A stretch of 64,000 nucleotides of DNA. It comes from Bacteroidales bacterium (GTDB lineage: Bacteria > Bacteroidota > Bacteroidia > Bacteroidales > UBA932). Shown piece after piece: positions 33,603-41,609 of the stretch. Below the pieces are notes generated by a model. It made no database searches. It saw only the letters and a list, made by a program, of their open reading frames with translations, and was not told where the DNA came from. Made by a program: the position numbers and the translations under genes. How positions within the stretch are numbered: position 1 is the first letter of the stretch; each line of letters begins with the position of its first letter. The DNA is taken from contig JAFRRA010000006.1 in the NCBI GenBank assembly GCA_017428325.1, positions 248,001 through 312,000 on the forward strand. Reading direction: 5' to 3'.

Positions 33603-36600
33603 TTACTTCTTTAAAGCCTTAGCCTGTTTCTTGGAATTAAGATCGTACATCACAGGAGTTGCGATGAATACGGATGAGAATGTACCTACGATAACACCTA
33701 TTGCAAGAGCTACGGCAAATCCGCGGATGGTGTCTCCGCCGAAGATTGCGATAGCCAGCAATACAACCAGGGTGGTACCGGAGGTGTTGAATGTTCTTGC
33801 AAGCGTGCTGTTGACAGCTCCGTTGACATTGTCCTTGAGAGTTCTCTTAGGATAGAGTCTCTTGTATTCACGGATACGGTCGAAGATAACCACGGTATCG
33901 TTGATAGAGTAACCGATGATTGTCAGCACGGCTGCGATGAATGTCTGGTCTACATCCAGGGTGAACGGCAGTATTCCCGTAAAGATGGAGTAGAAGCCGA
34001 TCACGATGATGGAGTCGTGAGCCAGAGCCGCCACACCGCCGGCTCCCCAAGACCAGTTGGAGAATCTTGCGGCAATGTAGAGGAAGATAGCTACCAGGGC
34101 GATGACAACAGCATAAGTTCCCTTGCGCTTCATGTCGTTTGCGATGGTAGGACCAACCTTGTCCGAACTTACGATTCCGTTAGGGCTGTCCACGGTTGTT
34201 GTGAACTGTTCCTGAGTCAGATGCCTGTCAAAGAACTCGTCTCCGCTAAGGGCGTTGTAGATCTTTGTCTCCACCTCCTGGTCAACTTCCTGTGAATTGT
34301 CGTTGATCTTGTACTTGGTGGTAACTTTCATCTGGCTTCCGGAACCGAACTGCTTAACCTCCACGCTCTCTCCGAATTCGGCCTCGACAGCCTTCCTTAC
34401 CTGCTCGGCAGAAACCATCTTGTCGAATCTCAGAACGTATGTGCGGCCTCCTGTAAAGTCAACTCCGTAGGAGAATCCCCTTCCGAAGATGAAGAACAGG
34501 CAGACTGCAATCACTGCGGCTGCAAGCACATAGGTGAACTTTCTCATTCCGATGAAATCGAAATGCGTGTTTGTAAGGAAGTTCTTTGTGATCTTGCCCT
34601 CGAAGGATATCTTCTTGTTCTTAGCAAGACGGCCCTCGAAGTAAAGCCTTGTGATGAAGATGGAGGTAATCAGGGAGGTAATGATACCGATGATCAGTGT
34701 TGTTGCGAATCCCTGGATAGGGCCGGTACCGAAGATTACCAGCACTATACCTACGATGATGGTAGTGATATTACCGTCGAGAATAGCAGAGTAAGCGTTG
34801 CTGTAACCGTCCTTGATAGCAAGACGGAGCTGCTTTCCGCTGCGGAGTTCCTCCTTGATTCTTTCATAGATGATGACGTTGGAGTCCACCGCCATACCTA
34901 ATGTCAGAATCAAACCAGCGATACCAGGAAGTGTCAGAACAGCACCGATGGATATCAATGCTCCGATCAGGAAAATAACGTTGCAGATCAGTGCGATGCA
35001 GGCTGCAACGCCGGCTCCCCTGTAGAAGAACAGCATATACAGCAGCACGAGGATGAACGCAATCAGGAATGAGATCATACCCGCGTTGATTGATTCCTTA
35101 CCGAGGGAAGGACCTACAACCTGCTCCTGAAGAATAGAAGCCGGTGCCGGAAGTTTACCGGACTTGAGTACGTTTGAAAGGTCTGTTGCCTCTTCAAAAG
35201 AGAAGCGTCCGGAAATCTCGCTTCTGCCGCCCTCGATAGGCTCGTTTACGTTAGGGTAAGAATAAACCATTCCGTCCAGAACAACAGCAACGCATCTGTT
35301 GACATTGTCTGCCGTAATCCTGGCCCAGGTTCTTGCTCCCTCAGGGTTCATAGCCATGCTTACACACGGATATCCGCCCTGCTCCCTGTAGCTTATACTT
35401 GCATCGGTGATGCAGGTTCCGTCCAGAGGGGCCTTTCCGTCTCTCTGGGAGTTCTTGATAGCAACAAGTTCAAAGTATGTCTCGGCCTTGTCTGAAGCCT
35501 TTACGCTCCACATCGGAACAAGGTCTGCAGGCAGAACAGCCTTTACCTGAGGCATGTTCAGATACTTGTTCACCATTGCTGTATCCTTGTAGTGGACTAC
35601 GCCAAGGCAAGCCTCTCCGTGGGACTGTCCCGGACGCAGGAGGGCGAGAAGAGGGTGTGCCTTTGCAAGGGCAGCCTCGTTTGCAAGGGAATCAGCAGAA
35701 CCGATTTCCTTCTTTACAGCCTCGGCGATGCCGCCGTCAGCCTTCTCTGAAGATGCGGTATCTGCCTCTTCCTTAACTTCCTCTGCGAGCAGGTCCCTGA
35801 GAAGGGCGTCAGCCTGGGAAAGTGAACCGCTGACTTCTGAATACTTGTAAGTCGGCCAGAATTCCAGGGAAGCGGTTCCCTGAAGAAGCTTTCTTACACG
35901 CTCAGGCTCCTTTACACCAGGAAGCTCTACCAGAATCCTTCCGGAATTTCCAAGTCTCTGGATGTTAGGAGCGGTTACTCCGAAACGGTCGATACGGCTT
36001 CTGAGCACCTGGAATGAGTTGGAAATAGCACTCTCGGCCTCTTGACGGATAACGTCAATAACCTGATCGTCTGTGCTTTCGGTCTTGATCTTGTCCCTCA
36101 TCTCATAGGTGGAGAAGATGGATGAAAGCTTTTTGCCGTTGGAAACCTCTTTCCACGCCTGTGCAAAGAGGGTTATGAAGTCCTGGCGCTTCTCAACCTC
36201 GTCTTTTGTGGCTTTTTCCAAAGCCTTTACAAATTCTTCAGACTGGTTATTGTTGCTCAGAGCCTTCACCAGATCCTTCAGCTGAACCTGCATCATCACG
36301 TTCATTCCGCCCTTAAGGTCAAGTCCAAGCTTTATTTCCTTTTCCTTGACTTCCTTGTAGGTGTTGCTCAGGAAGACTTTCTGGTCTGCTATGGAATCCA
36401 GGTAATATCTGTTCTTTACTTTATTTACAGAGTCCAAGTAGTAAGCCTGGTCGTCTTCTGACACCATTGCGAATTCCGGCTTGGCTTTCTCTGTCTCTAT
36501 GGCTTTGGCTGCATATTCCTCCGCCTTCTTCTCCTGATGTCTCGTCGCCCAGGTAAATGAAAGCTGGTACAGACAGGCGAGCAGGATCAGAATTGCCAAT

Positions 36601-36626
36601 ACTCTAAAGAGCCCTTTGTTTTGCAT
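33603..36626 (-). CDS. secDF: Fused protein-export subunits SecD and SecF
   Basis: A 1007-residue fusion, as is usual in Bacteroidota. I take the ATG at 36626 (MQNKGLFRVLAILILLACLY) just before the first membrane helix rather than the start 13 codons upstream. SecD part: LGLDLKGGMNVMMQVQLKDL, the P1 head, LPGVKEPERVRKLLQGTA, then helices with IAGLILTLGMAVDSNVIIYERIKEEL. SecF part begins after about residue 660: YGVDFTGGRTYVLRF and GYSINDTVVIFDRIREYKR. It uses the proton gradient to pull proteins through SecYEG. Single-gene unit with its own promoter and terminator. Confidence 0.95.
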   Translation of the reverse strand: MQNKGLFRVLAILILLACLYQLSFTWATRHQEKKAEEYAAKAIETEKAKPEFAMVSEDDQAYYLDSVNKVKNRYYLDSIADQKVFLSNTYKEVKEKEIKLGLDLKGGMNVMMQVQLKDLVKALSNNNQSEEFVKALEKATKDEVEKRQDFITLFAQAWKEVSNGKKLSSIFSTYEMRDKIKTESTDDQVIDVIRQEAESAISNSFQVLRSRIDRFGVTAPNIQRLGNSGRILVELPGVKEPERVRKLLQGTASLEFWPTYKYSEVSGSLSQADALLRDLLAEEVKEEADTASSEKADGGIAEAVKKEIGSADSLANEAALAKAHPLLALLRPGQSHGEACLGVVHYKDTAMVNKYLNMPQVKAVLPADLVPMWSVKASDKAETYFELVAIKNSQRDGKAPLDGTCITDASISYREQGGYPCVSMAMNPEGARTWARITADNVNRCVAVVLDGMVYSYPNVNEPIEGGRSEISGRFSFEEATDLSNVLKSGKLPAPASILQEQVVGPSLGKESINAGMISFLIAFILVLLYMLFFYRGAGVAACIALICNVIFLIGALISIGAVLTLPGIAGLILTLGMAVDSNVIIYERIKEELRSGKQLRLAIKDGYSNAYSAILDGNITTIIVGIVLVIFGTGPIQGFATTLIIGIITSLITSIFITRLYFEGRLAKNKKISFEGKITKNFLTNTHFDFIGMRKFTYVLAAAVIAVCLFFIFGRGFSYGVDFTGGRTYVLRFDKMVSAEQVRKAVEAEFGESVEVKQFGSGSQMKVTTKYKINDNSQEVDQEVETKIYNALSGDEFFDRHLTQEQFTTTVDSPNGIVSSDKVGPTIANDMKRKGTYAVVIALVAIFLYIAARFSNWSWGAGGVAALAHDSIIVIGFYSIFTGILPFTLDVDQTFIAAVLTIIGYSINDTVVIFDRIREYKRLYPKRTLKDNVNGAVNSTLARTFNTSGTTLVVLLAIAIFGGDTIRGFAVALAIGVIVGTFSSVFIATPVMYDLNSKKQAKALKK

Positions 36627-36654
36627 TTTATACTTCTTTTTTGATAACAGGGTG

Positions 36655-36662
36655 CAAATGTA
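36655..36662 (-). promoter_or_regulatory. -7 promoter box of secDF
   Basis: The minus strand reads TACATTTG; predicted start near 36651, leader about 25 nt. It lies 30 bp from the oppositely directed promoter of the beta-propeller gene. Confidence 0.5.
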
Positions 36663-36691
36663 CAATTTTTTCGTTAAAAAAAAGTATTTCT

Positions 36692-36699
36692 TAACTTTG
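36692..36699 (+). promoter_or_regulatory. -7 promoter box abutting the beta-propeller/SPOR gene
   Basis: TAACTTTG ends 5 nt before the ATG at 36705, so transcription should begin within about 2 nt of the start codon. Only a T-rich stretch near 36667 is available as a -33 element. Confidence 0.5.
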
Positions 36700-36704
36700 C
36701 GAGG

Positions 36705-38726
36705 ATGAAGAAAACCATATCGCTGACCATATTGCTGCTGGGCTTACTGGCCGTCTGCAACACCTCCGCCGCCCAGACCATGAGCGACGGGGCGAAGAAA
36801 AACGAGCAGAAGGCAGACTCGCTTTACCGCAGATACGAGTTTGCCAGAGCTGCGGCCATTTATTCCCAGATGGCCAAGACCGCAGACACACAGGACAAGA
36901 ACAGGCTGGAACTCAAGGCTATAGCCTGCCAGAACGGCGAGGCGATGCTGCACTATGTCTCCTCCCCGACCATAGTTACACGCAAGATTCTGGACAAGAG
37001 GGACTTCTTCCTGTACTACCCGAAAATCAGCAGTGTCGGCCACTTCATCAGCAACCCGCAGGGCCTTCCTTCCACCAGCGATACGCTTTATCTGCCGGAT
37101 AACAAGAACACACTTTATTATAGTACAAAGGACAACTACGGGGTGTGGAACATTTTTGTTACGCATAAGCAGGATGACGGTTCCTGGAGTGCTCCAGAGG
37201 CTTTGGGAAGCAATGTCAACAGCAAGGGCAACGAAATATTCCCGTTCCTTTCCCCGGACGGAAAGAAACTGTTCTTCTCTTCCAACGGACATTATGGCGC
37301 CGGCGGATATGACCTCTATGTGAGTATCTGGGACGAGGACAAGAAAAGCTGGGGTGTTGCCCAGAATATGGGCTTCCCATATTCATCGCCGAGCGATGAC
37401 CTGTTCTTCTATGTCACTCCGGACGGAAAATACGCGGCCTTCTCCTCCACCCGCTCCCTTGACGATCCGACCTCCCGCCTTTACAGCACCTCGCGTATAC
37501 TTTGTTTTGTCGTCAACTATGAAGACGATCCTGTAAAGCATCCTTCAACCCCTGAAGAGACTTATGAACTCTCCCGCCTGAGAAGCGGCACCGTTATGAC
37601 GCAGAAACAGAGGGATTCCCTTTCCAATGCCGAGGTTGCAAAGGCACTTGAAGGCGTGGAGCGCAAGAGCGGTCTTGCGGAAATGGATTCGCTTACCCGC
37701 AAAACGACCGAGCGCTACACAGAGGCCACCCAGCTCTACCGCAAGCTGAAAGGCCAGCAGGAAAAGCTCCAGAGCAGCCAGGTTGCCTACAGGGCACTGT
37801 ATTCCGCCCTCAACGAGAGACTTTCCAACGAGGAAGACGAAAACGAAGCCAACTTCAAGAGAGATTCCATACAGATGATTTCCGACCGCATATCTCAGTC
37901 TGAGAACGCCATGCTTACAGTCAGCCAGCAGATAAGGGAAGTTGAAAAGGAAATCCGCGCGATAGAGGATGTGTTTATGGCTACAGGCGTGGTCGTGCCG
38001 GCAAACACGGCCTTCCAGAGCGCAGAGCAGCTTAAGGCCGAGGCGGAAACCGGCGTGGCCCAGGAAGAAGAGGAGGATGTGGCAAACCTCCTGTCCGTAA
38101 GGTCTCCTGTTTCTTCTGCAAAGGATTTCCGCGTGGAAAGGATCCGCCCTAAGGTAGACCTCAATTTCAAGGTTCTCAAAAAAGGAGTGCTGGTGGATCT
38201 TGAAGACTTCCCGGACGGGCTCATATATCAGATACGCTTCCTGACTTCTGCAAAGAAACTGACAACGGCTTCCTTCAAGGGTCTTTCCCCTGTATTCGAA
38301 AGGCAGAATGCGGGAAGATATGTATACAGTGCCGGAGCCTTCCCAAGCTATTCGGATGCCAACAAACAGCTGGCAAGGGTGAAGAAAGCCGGATTCCCGT
38401 CGGCGACAATCATAGCCTTCGAAAACGGAAAGGCTATTCCGTTGGACATCGCCAGGAAGAAAGAAGCCGCATCAAAGCCCGCAACAACATCCAAGAAAGA
38501 CAAGAAATCTTCATATAATGTCGTAATACTCAGCGATGAATCCAGCCTTGACCAGGCTGTCCTGAAAGTCCTTTCTTCTAAGGGAAAGGATATCGCCAAG
38601 ATCTCGACAAAAGACGGTTTCAAATTCATAAGCGGACCTTATCCGTCAGAAAAAGACGCCCAGGCCCTGGCTGAAGAACTAAAGGAGGTTTCAGACAAAA
38701 AAATCTCTGTAGAAGCCGTTAATTAA
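36705..38726 (+). CDS. Exported TPR / beta-propeller protein with two C-terminal SPOR-like domains
   Basis: A 673-residue exported protein with signal peptide 1-23 (CNTSAAQ). Residues about 30-75 look TPR-like (DSLYRRYEFARAAAIYSQMA). Residues about 120-280 form a WD40-like PD40 propeller with repeats such as EIFPFLSPDGKKLFFSSNG and DDLFFYVTPDGKYAAFSSTR. A coiled coil spans about 330-430. Residues about 505-590 (YVYSAGAFPSYSDANKQLA) and 610-673 (FKFISGPYPSEKDAQALAEE) are SPOR-like and would bind denuded peptidoglycan glycan strands. The combination resembles Por/T9SS-associated periplasmic scaffolds (PorE-like), but there is no OmpA domain, so type IX secretion cannot be claimed. Divergent from secDF. 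Confidence 0.75.
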   Translation: MKKTISLTILLLGLLAVCNTSAAQTMSDGAKKNEQKADSLYRRYEFARAAAIYSQMAKTADTQDKNRLELKAIACQNGEAMLHYVSSPTIVTRKILDKRDFFLYYPKISSVGHFISNPQGLPSTSDTLYLPDNKNTLYYSTKDNYGVWNIFVTHKQDDGSWSAPEALGSNVNSKGNEIFPFLSPDGKKLFFSSNGHYGAGGYDLYVSIWDEDKKSWGVAQNMGFPYSSPSDDLFFYVTPDGKYAAFSSTRSLDDPTSRLYSTSRILCFVVNYEDDPVKHPSTPEETYELSRLRSGTVMTQKQRDSLSNAEVAKALEGVERKSGLAEMDSLTRKTTERYTEATQLYRKLKGQQEKLQSSQVAYRALYSALNERLSNEEDENEANFKRDSIQMISDRISQSENAMLTVSQQIREVEKEIRAIEDVFMATGVVVPANTAFQSAEQLKAEAETGVAQEEEEDVANLLSVRSPVSSAKDFRVERIRPKVDLNFKVLKKGVLVDLEDFPDGLIYQIRFLTSAKKLTTASFKGLSPVFERQNAGRYVYSAGAFPSYSDANKQLARVKKAGFPSATIIAFENGKAIPLDIARKKEAASKPATTSKKDKKSSYNVVILSDESSLDQAVLKVLSSKGKDIAKISTKDGFKFISGPYPSEKDAQALAEELKEVSDKKISVEAVN

Positions 38727-38734
38727 AAAAATGT

Positions 38735-38742
38735 TATATTTG
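38735..38742 (+). promoter_or_regulatory. -7 promoter box of tRNA-Ser
   Basis: TATATTTG, with predicted transcription start near 38746, 24 nt before the mature tRNA 5' end. Confidence 0.5.
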
Positions 38743-38769
38743 CAGTCCATTTGACTCGGCACATACCAC

Positions 38770-38858
38770 GGTGAGGTGGGAGAGTGGCTGAATCCAGCAG
38801 TTTGCTAAACTGCCGAACCGGTTTAACGGTTCCGCGAGTTCGAATCTCGCCCTCACCG
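38770..38858 (+). tRNA. tRNA-Ser(GCT)
   Basis: The acceptor stem GGTGAGG pairs with CCTCACC. The anticodon stem GCAGT/ACTGC encloses TTGCTAA, so the anticodon is GCT and reads AGC and AGU. A long variable arm (CCGAACCGGTTTAACGGTTCC) and the T arm GCGAGTTCGAATCTCGC fit a class II serine tRNA. The 3' CCA is not fully encoded; only G then CA follow. Mature length 89 nt. Confidence 0.95.
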
Positions 38859-38899
38859 CAAAGTTGGCTGAATTTCAACCAAATAACGAACAAACACAA

Positions 38900-38935
38900 A
38901 GAAAACGCACACATTTATGTGCGTTTTTCTTTTTT
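38900..38935 (+). terminator. Intrinsic terminator of tRNA-Ser
   Basis: GAAAACGCACA and TGTGCGTTTTTC form a strong stem with a CATTTA loop and a following T-run. The T-run leads straight into the next promoter. Confidence 0.8.
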
Positions 38936-38938
38936 ATC

Positions 38939-38946
38939 TATCTTTG
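38939..38946 (+). promoter_or_regulatory. -7 promoter box of the lipoprotein at 38970
   Basis: TATCTTTG, four nt after the tRNA terminator's T-run; transcription should begin near 38950, a 20-nt leader. Confidence 0.5.
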
Positions 38947-38969
38947 TGAAAACCAACCATCACTTTATT

Positions 38970-39626
38970 ATGAAAAAACTTTGGATTCTGGCTCTGGCCG
39001 TTATTCTGGCTGCAGCCTGCACGGAAAACAAAAAAGTCGAGGAACCTGCCGCTCCAATAGGAGACCGCGCTTTCTATGAAGTTGCCGGAAATGTGCAGAG
39101 CATCGATTGTGAACAGCCAAACGGAGAACTCCTCTTCCTCTATGCAAAGCCAACTTTCAACAAAGAAGGACTTTTCTTTGTGAAGGATATCAAGTACAAA
39201 GAAACAACAGAGGGAGACCTTAAGGTTCTCGAGATGGAAACTGATGATGAAGATGGCGGAGGAGATGAGTTTGTAGCGTGCTATTACGACAGCAAGGGAA
39301 GGCTGGTTGGCGTAACATTTTGGGAGGCCAGCTTCAGCGACCTGAAATACGACGATCAAAACAGGCTTATAAGTTATTCCGCTTTCGGAATGATGGGCAT
39401 AGAGTCTGAGTATCATTATACCCTCACTTACGGAAAGGACAGAAATCCTATAAAGGTAGATGTAAAAGAAGTTCATCCGGACTATGAGGAACACGATGTC
39501 AATACCCAGACATATTCCATCAGCTATGAATACACAGCTATTGATGAGCACGGCAACTGGACCGAAAGGAAAAGGGACGACGGCACCGTAGAAAAGAGAA
39601 CCATTACCTACTATCCTGCCGAGTAG
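38970..39626 (+). CDS. Lipoprotein of unknown function
   Basis: A 218-residue lipoprotein. The longer frame from 38784 runs through the tRNA and is spurious, so the ATG at 38970 is right: MKKLWILALAVILAAAC gives a signal peptide and lipobox (AAAC). The mature protein repeats YD- and Tyr-rich strands such as YYDSKGRLVGVTFWEA, YDDQNRLISYSAF and EYTAIDEHGNWTERK, which look like RHS/YD-type beta-hairpin repeats also found in Bacteroidota DUF-type lipoproteins. Two acidic clusters (ETDDEDGGGDEF) stand out. No family is recognised. Confidence 0.7.
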   Translation: MKKLWILALAVILAAACTENKKVEEPAAPIGDRAFYEVAGNVQSIDCEQPNGELLFLYAKPTFNKEGLFFVKDIKYKETTEGDLKVLEMETDDEDGGGDEFVACYYDSKGRLVGVTFWEASFSDLKYDDQNRLISYSAFGMMGIESEYHYTLTYGKDRNPIKVDVKEVHPDYEEHDVNTQTYSISYEYTAIDEHGNWTERKRDDGTVEKRTITYYPAE

Positions 39627-39638
39627 GCATTATTTTTG

Positions 39639-39646
39639 TACCTTTG
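39639..39646 (+). promoter_or_regulatory. -7 promoter box of the TPR/LuxR-like regulator
   Basis: TACCTTTG, with an alternative TATTTTTG just before it at 39631-39638. Transcription from the first would begin near 39650, leaving a leader of about 60 nt that contains the inverted repeat at 39662-39681. Confidence 0.45.
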
Positions 39647-39661
39647 CTCTCCGCGACCTTG

Positions 39662-39681
39662 AGCGGACAAAGTTGTCCGCT
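39662..39681. promoter_or_regulatory. Perfect inverted repeat, possible operator
   Basis: AGCGGACAA, two bases (AG), then TTGTCCGCT: 9-bp perfect arms with a 2-bp centre, better suited to a dimeric DNA-binding site than to an RNA hairpin. It sits between the promoter and start codon of a membrane-tethered regulator, so autoregulation is a natural hypothesis. Confidence 0.5.
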
Positions 39682-39709
39682 TGGTTAAAAAGGCGTCGCT
39701 CAGAGCATT

Positions 39710-41416
39710 ATGAAAAATTTTAATCAAAATATCTGGCTGAAAAGCCTTAATTTCGCGATCTTGTCCGCCCTGTTTGCTGTTCTGTCCGCATGTGGCAGAA
39801 GCGGGGCGGACAAAGACATTTCAGGCTATATAGAGGCCTGGAAAACCAGCGACCAGTCCCAGACGCAGGTATGCCGCCCTATCTACACGACGGACCTCGA
39901 GGCAAAGATGGAGGCGGACACCACGAAGGATCGCCAGCAGTCTTACCTGGACTTCCTGGAGAGGCTCAACGGTCTTAGGGATTATGCAAAGAAGCATCCT
40001 TCCACCAGAGTCGAGATCCGCAACACTCTGTATGAGGTCTACGGAAAGATGCTCTACGGCTCCGACAAGCAGGAATATCTTGAGGGGCTTGGGCTGGAGG
40101 CTCTGAGAAAAGCCGTTTCCCTTAACGACGAAACTCTGCTCGCCGAGCTATACAAGATGATGGCGGACCTCACTGCGGACGAGCCTCTCAGAAGCGCCAT
40201 CTATGACTCCGAAGCCATTACCCTTCTGGAAAAGAAAGACCGGGTGGCTGATTTCTATACAAACGGGAGGATAGCCGCTTTGTCCGAGGTTTTCTTCAAG
40301 GCAGACGATTACAAAGATGCCATAAGGTTCGGCAACATGTATCTGGCTTCCGCAGACCCAAATAAGGATTCTACTATTTGGTTCCCCTATCTTTCCACAA
40401 TGGACCTGGTAGGCACTTCATATATGGAGACAAACCAGTGGGACAGCTGCAGCGCCGTATTCGAGAATATCCTGGGGCAGGAAGCTCCAGAAAACGCGCA
40501 GACCAACAGGATCAAGGACATTGCCCTCGGAAAACTCGGAATTGTCCAGACAAGGTGGCAGCAGTATTCTGTCGCAGAGGAAAATCTGGAGTATCTGCTT
40601 GACATTTCGATGAAAAGCAAGGATACCGCCAATATTATCTATGCACTGACCGGGCTGGGAGACCTGCAAATCAGCACCGGTGACGCCCGCGGAGCGATTT
40701 CCGACCTCAAGCAGGCACGCCGCTACGCTGTTACAAAGCGTTTTGCCTCCCTTCAGAAGAAAGTTTATGACAAGCTTTCACAGGCCTTCGAGGCAAACTT
40801 CCAGGACGACAGCGCCCTTGCCGTCTCAAGGAAAATCCAGAAACTTGACGAAAAAATCCAGGAACACCGCCAGCAGGCAGAGCACCTGAAGACAAAGACA
40901 GAGCTGGAACTTCAGCAACTTCAGAACTCCATAGAAACCGTAAGGCAGGAAAAGGTCCACAAGCGCAGTTGGCAGTGGCTTGTTATCCTCATCATCGCAC
41001 TTGTGGCAATAATAGTTTTCCTTATGCTCGGAAGAAGAAAGTGGCGTACAAAGATCCACAGGCGCCTCCGCCAGCAGCACGAGAAGGAAACAATCAAGAA
41101 GGCCGTTTCGGAACTCGATGAAATCAAGGCGTCTTTGGGCACCATCGTTTCTGATGAGGACTGGGCTGTTTTCAGGGAAAAATTCAATGCCGCATATCCG
41201 CAATTTTTCTCCAATCTGGACAAGGCCCTGGGAAGACGCGCTACCACTACATACGAGAAGGTTTGTTCACTGATTTATCTAGGCATGAACAACCAGCAGA
41301 TTGCCGGCGCCCTTTGCATCGGAAAGGACAGTGTTGCAAGGACAAAGCGCAGAATCCGTGAAGAGATTGGTTGCAAGGACCAGGACGAACTCAGGGAAAC
41401 TATCGCCGGTATGTAA
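39710..41416 (+). CDS. Membrane-tethered TPR regulator with LuxR-like HTH domain
   Basis: A 568-residue protein. The N-terminus is a lipoprotein signal with a good lipobox, LSAC, at Cys28. Residues about 40-375 are helical TPR-like units (ALTGLGDLQISTGDARGAISDL). A coiled coil spans about 375-415 and a transmembrane helix 421-440 (WLVILIIALVAIIVFLML). A cytoplasmic part follows, closing with an HTH at about 512-552 (KVCSLIYLGMNNQQIAGALCIGKDSVARTKRRIREE), like a LuxR C-terminal effector. It is the second TPR-TM-HTH one-component regulator here, with a different DNA-binding fold from the AraC type at 1916-3619. Targets and ligand are not identifiable. Confidence 0.82.
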   Translation: MKNFNQNIWLKSLNFAILSALFAVLSACGRSGADKDISGYIEAWKTSDQSQTQVCRPIYTTDLEAKMEADTTKDRQQSYLDFLERLNGLRDYAKKHPSTRVEIRNTLYEVYGKMLYGSDKQEYLEGLGLEALRKAVSLNDETLLAELYKMMADLTADEPLRSAIYDSEAITLLEKKDRVADFYTNGRIAALSEVFFKADDYKDAIRFGNMYLASADPNKDSTIWFPYLSTMDLVGTSYMETNQWDSCSAVFENILGQEAPENAQTNRIKDIALGKLGIVQTRWQQYSVAEENLEYLLDISMKSKDTANIIYALTGLGDLQISTGDARGAISDLKQARRYAVTKRFASLQKKVYDKLSQAFEANFQDDSALAVSRKIQKLDEKIQEHRQQAEHLKTKTELELQQLQNSIETVRQEKVHKRSWQWLVILIIALVAIIVFLMLGRRKWRTKIHRRLRQQHEKETIKKAVSELDEIKASLGTIVSDEDWAVFREKFNAAYPQFFSNLDKALGRRATTTYEKVCSLIYLGMNNQQIAGALCIGKDSVARTKRRIREEIGCKDQDELRETIAGM

Positions 41417-41449
41417 AAAAAGACCAACTGCAGGAACCTGCAATTGGTC
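41415..41449 (-). terminator. Intrinsic terminator of tRNA-Pro
   Basis: GACCAACTGCAGG and CCTGCAATTGGTC form a near-perfect stem; leftward transcription is followed by seven Us (A-run on the plus strand at 41415-41421). It abuts the stop codon of the convergent regulator gene. Confidence 0.8.
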
Positions 41450-41477
41450 AAAAAAACATAGTATGAAAACGATCTTG

Positions 41478-41555
41478 TGGTCGGGGTACTCCGACTCGAA
41501 CGGAGGACCCCCTGCTCCCAAAGCAGGTGCGCTAAGCCAACTGCGCCACACCCCG
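41478..41555 (-). tRNA. tRNA-Pro(TGG)
   Basis: On the minus strand the acceptor stem CGGGGTG pairs with TACCCCG, the anticodon stem CCTGC/GCAGG encloses TTTGGGA, so the anticodon is TGG, and the T arm is CTCCGTTCGAGTCGGAG. The 3' ACCA is encoded. Total 78 nt including CCA. Confidence 0.95.
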
Positions 41556-41572
41556 ATTCCCTATTGGGGCTG

Positions 41573-41603
41573 CAAAAGTATGCGTATTTTTTGAATTTGC
41601 AAA
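41573..41603 (-). promoter_or_regulatory. Canonical promoter of tRNA-Pro
   Basis: On the minus strand TTTG, a 19-nt spacer, then TACTTTTG: the full Bacteroidota consensus. Transcription should begin near 41569, 14 nt before the tRNA. Confidence 0.7.
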
Positions 41604-41609
41604 ATTTTT

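Noticed and set aside
36705..38726. Type IX secretion component PorE
   Set aside because: Shares propeller and TPR features but lacks the OmpA-type domain, and no other T9SS gene is present in the window.
38784..38969. Upstream extension of the lipoprotein into the tRNA-Ser region
   Set aside because: The frame crosses the tRNA and terminator and would put 62 residues before a textbook lipoprotein signal.
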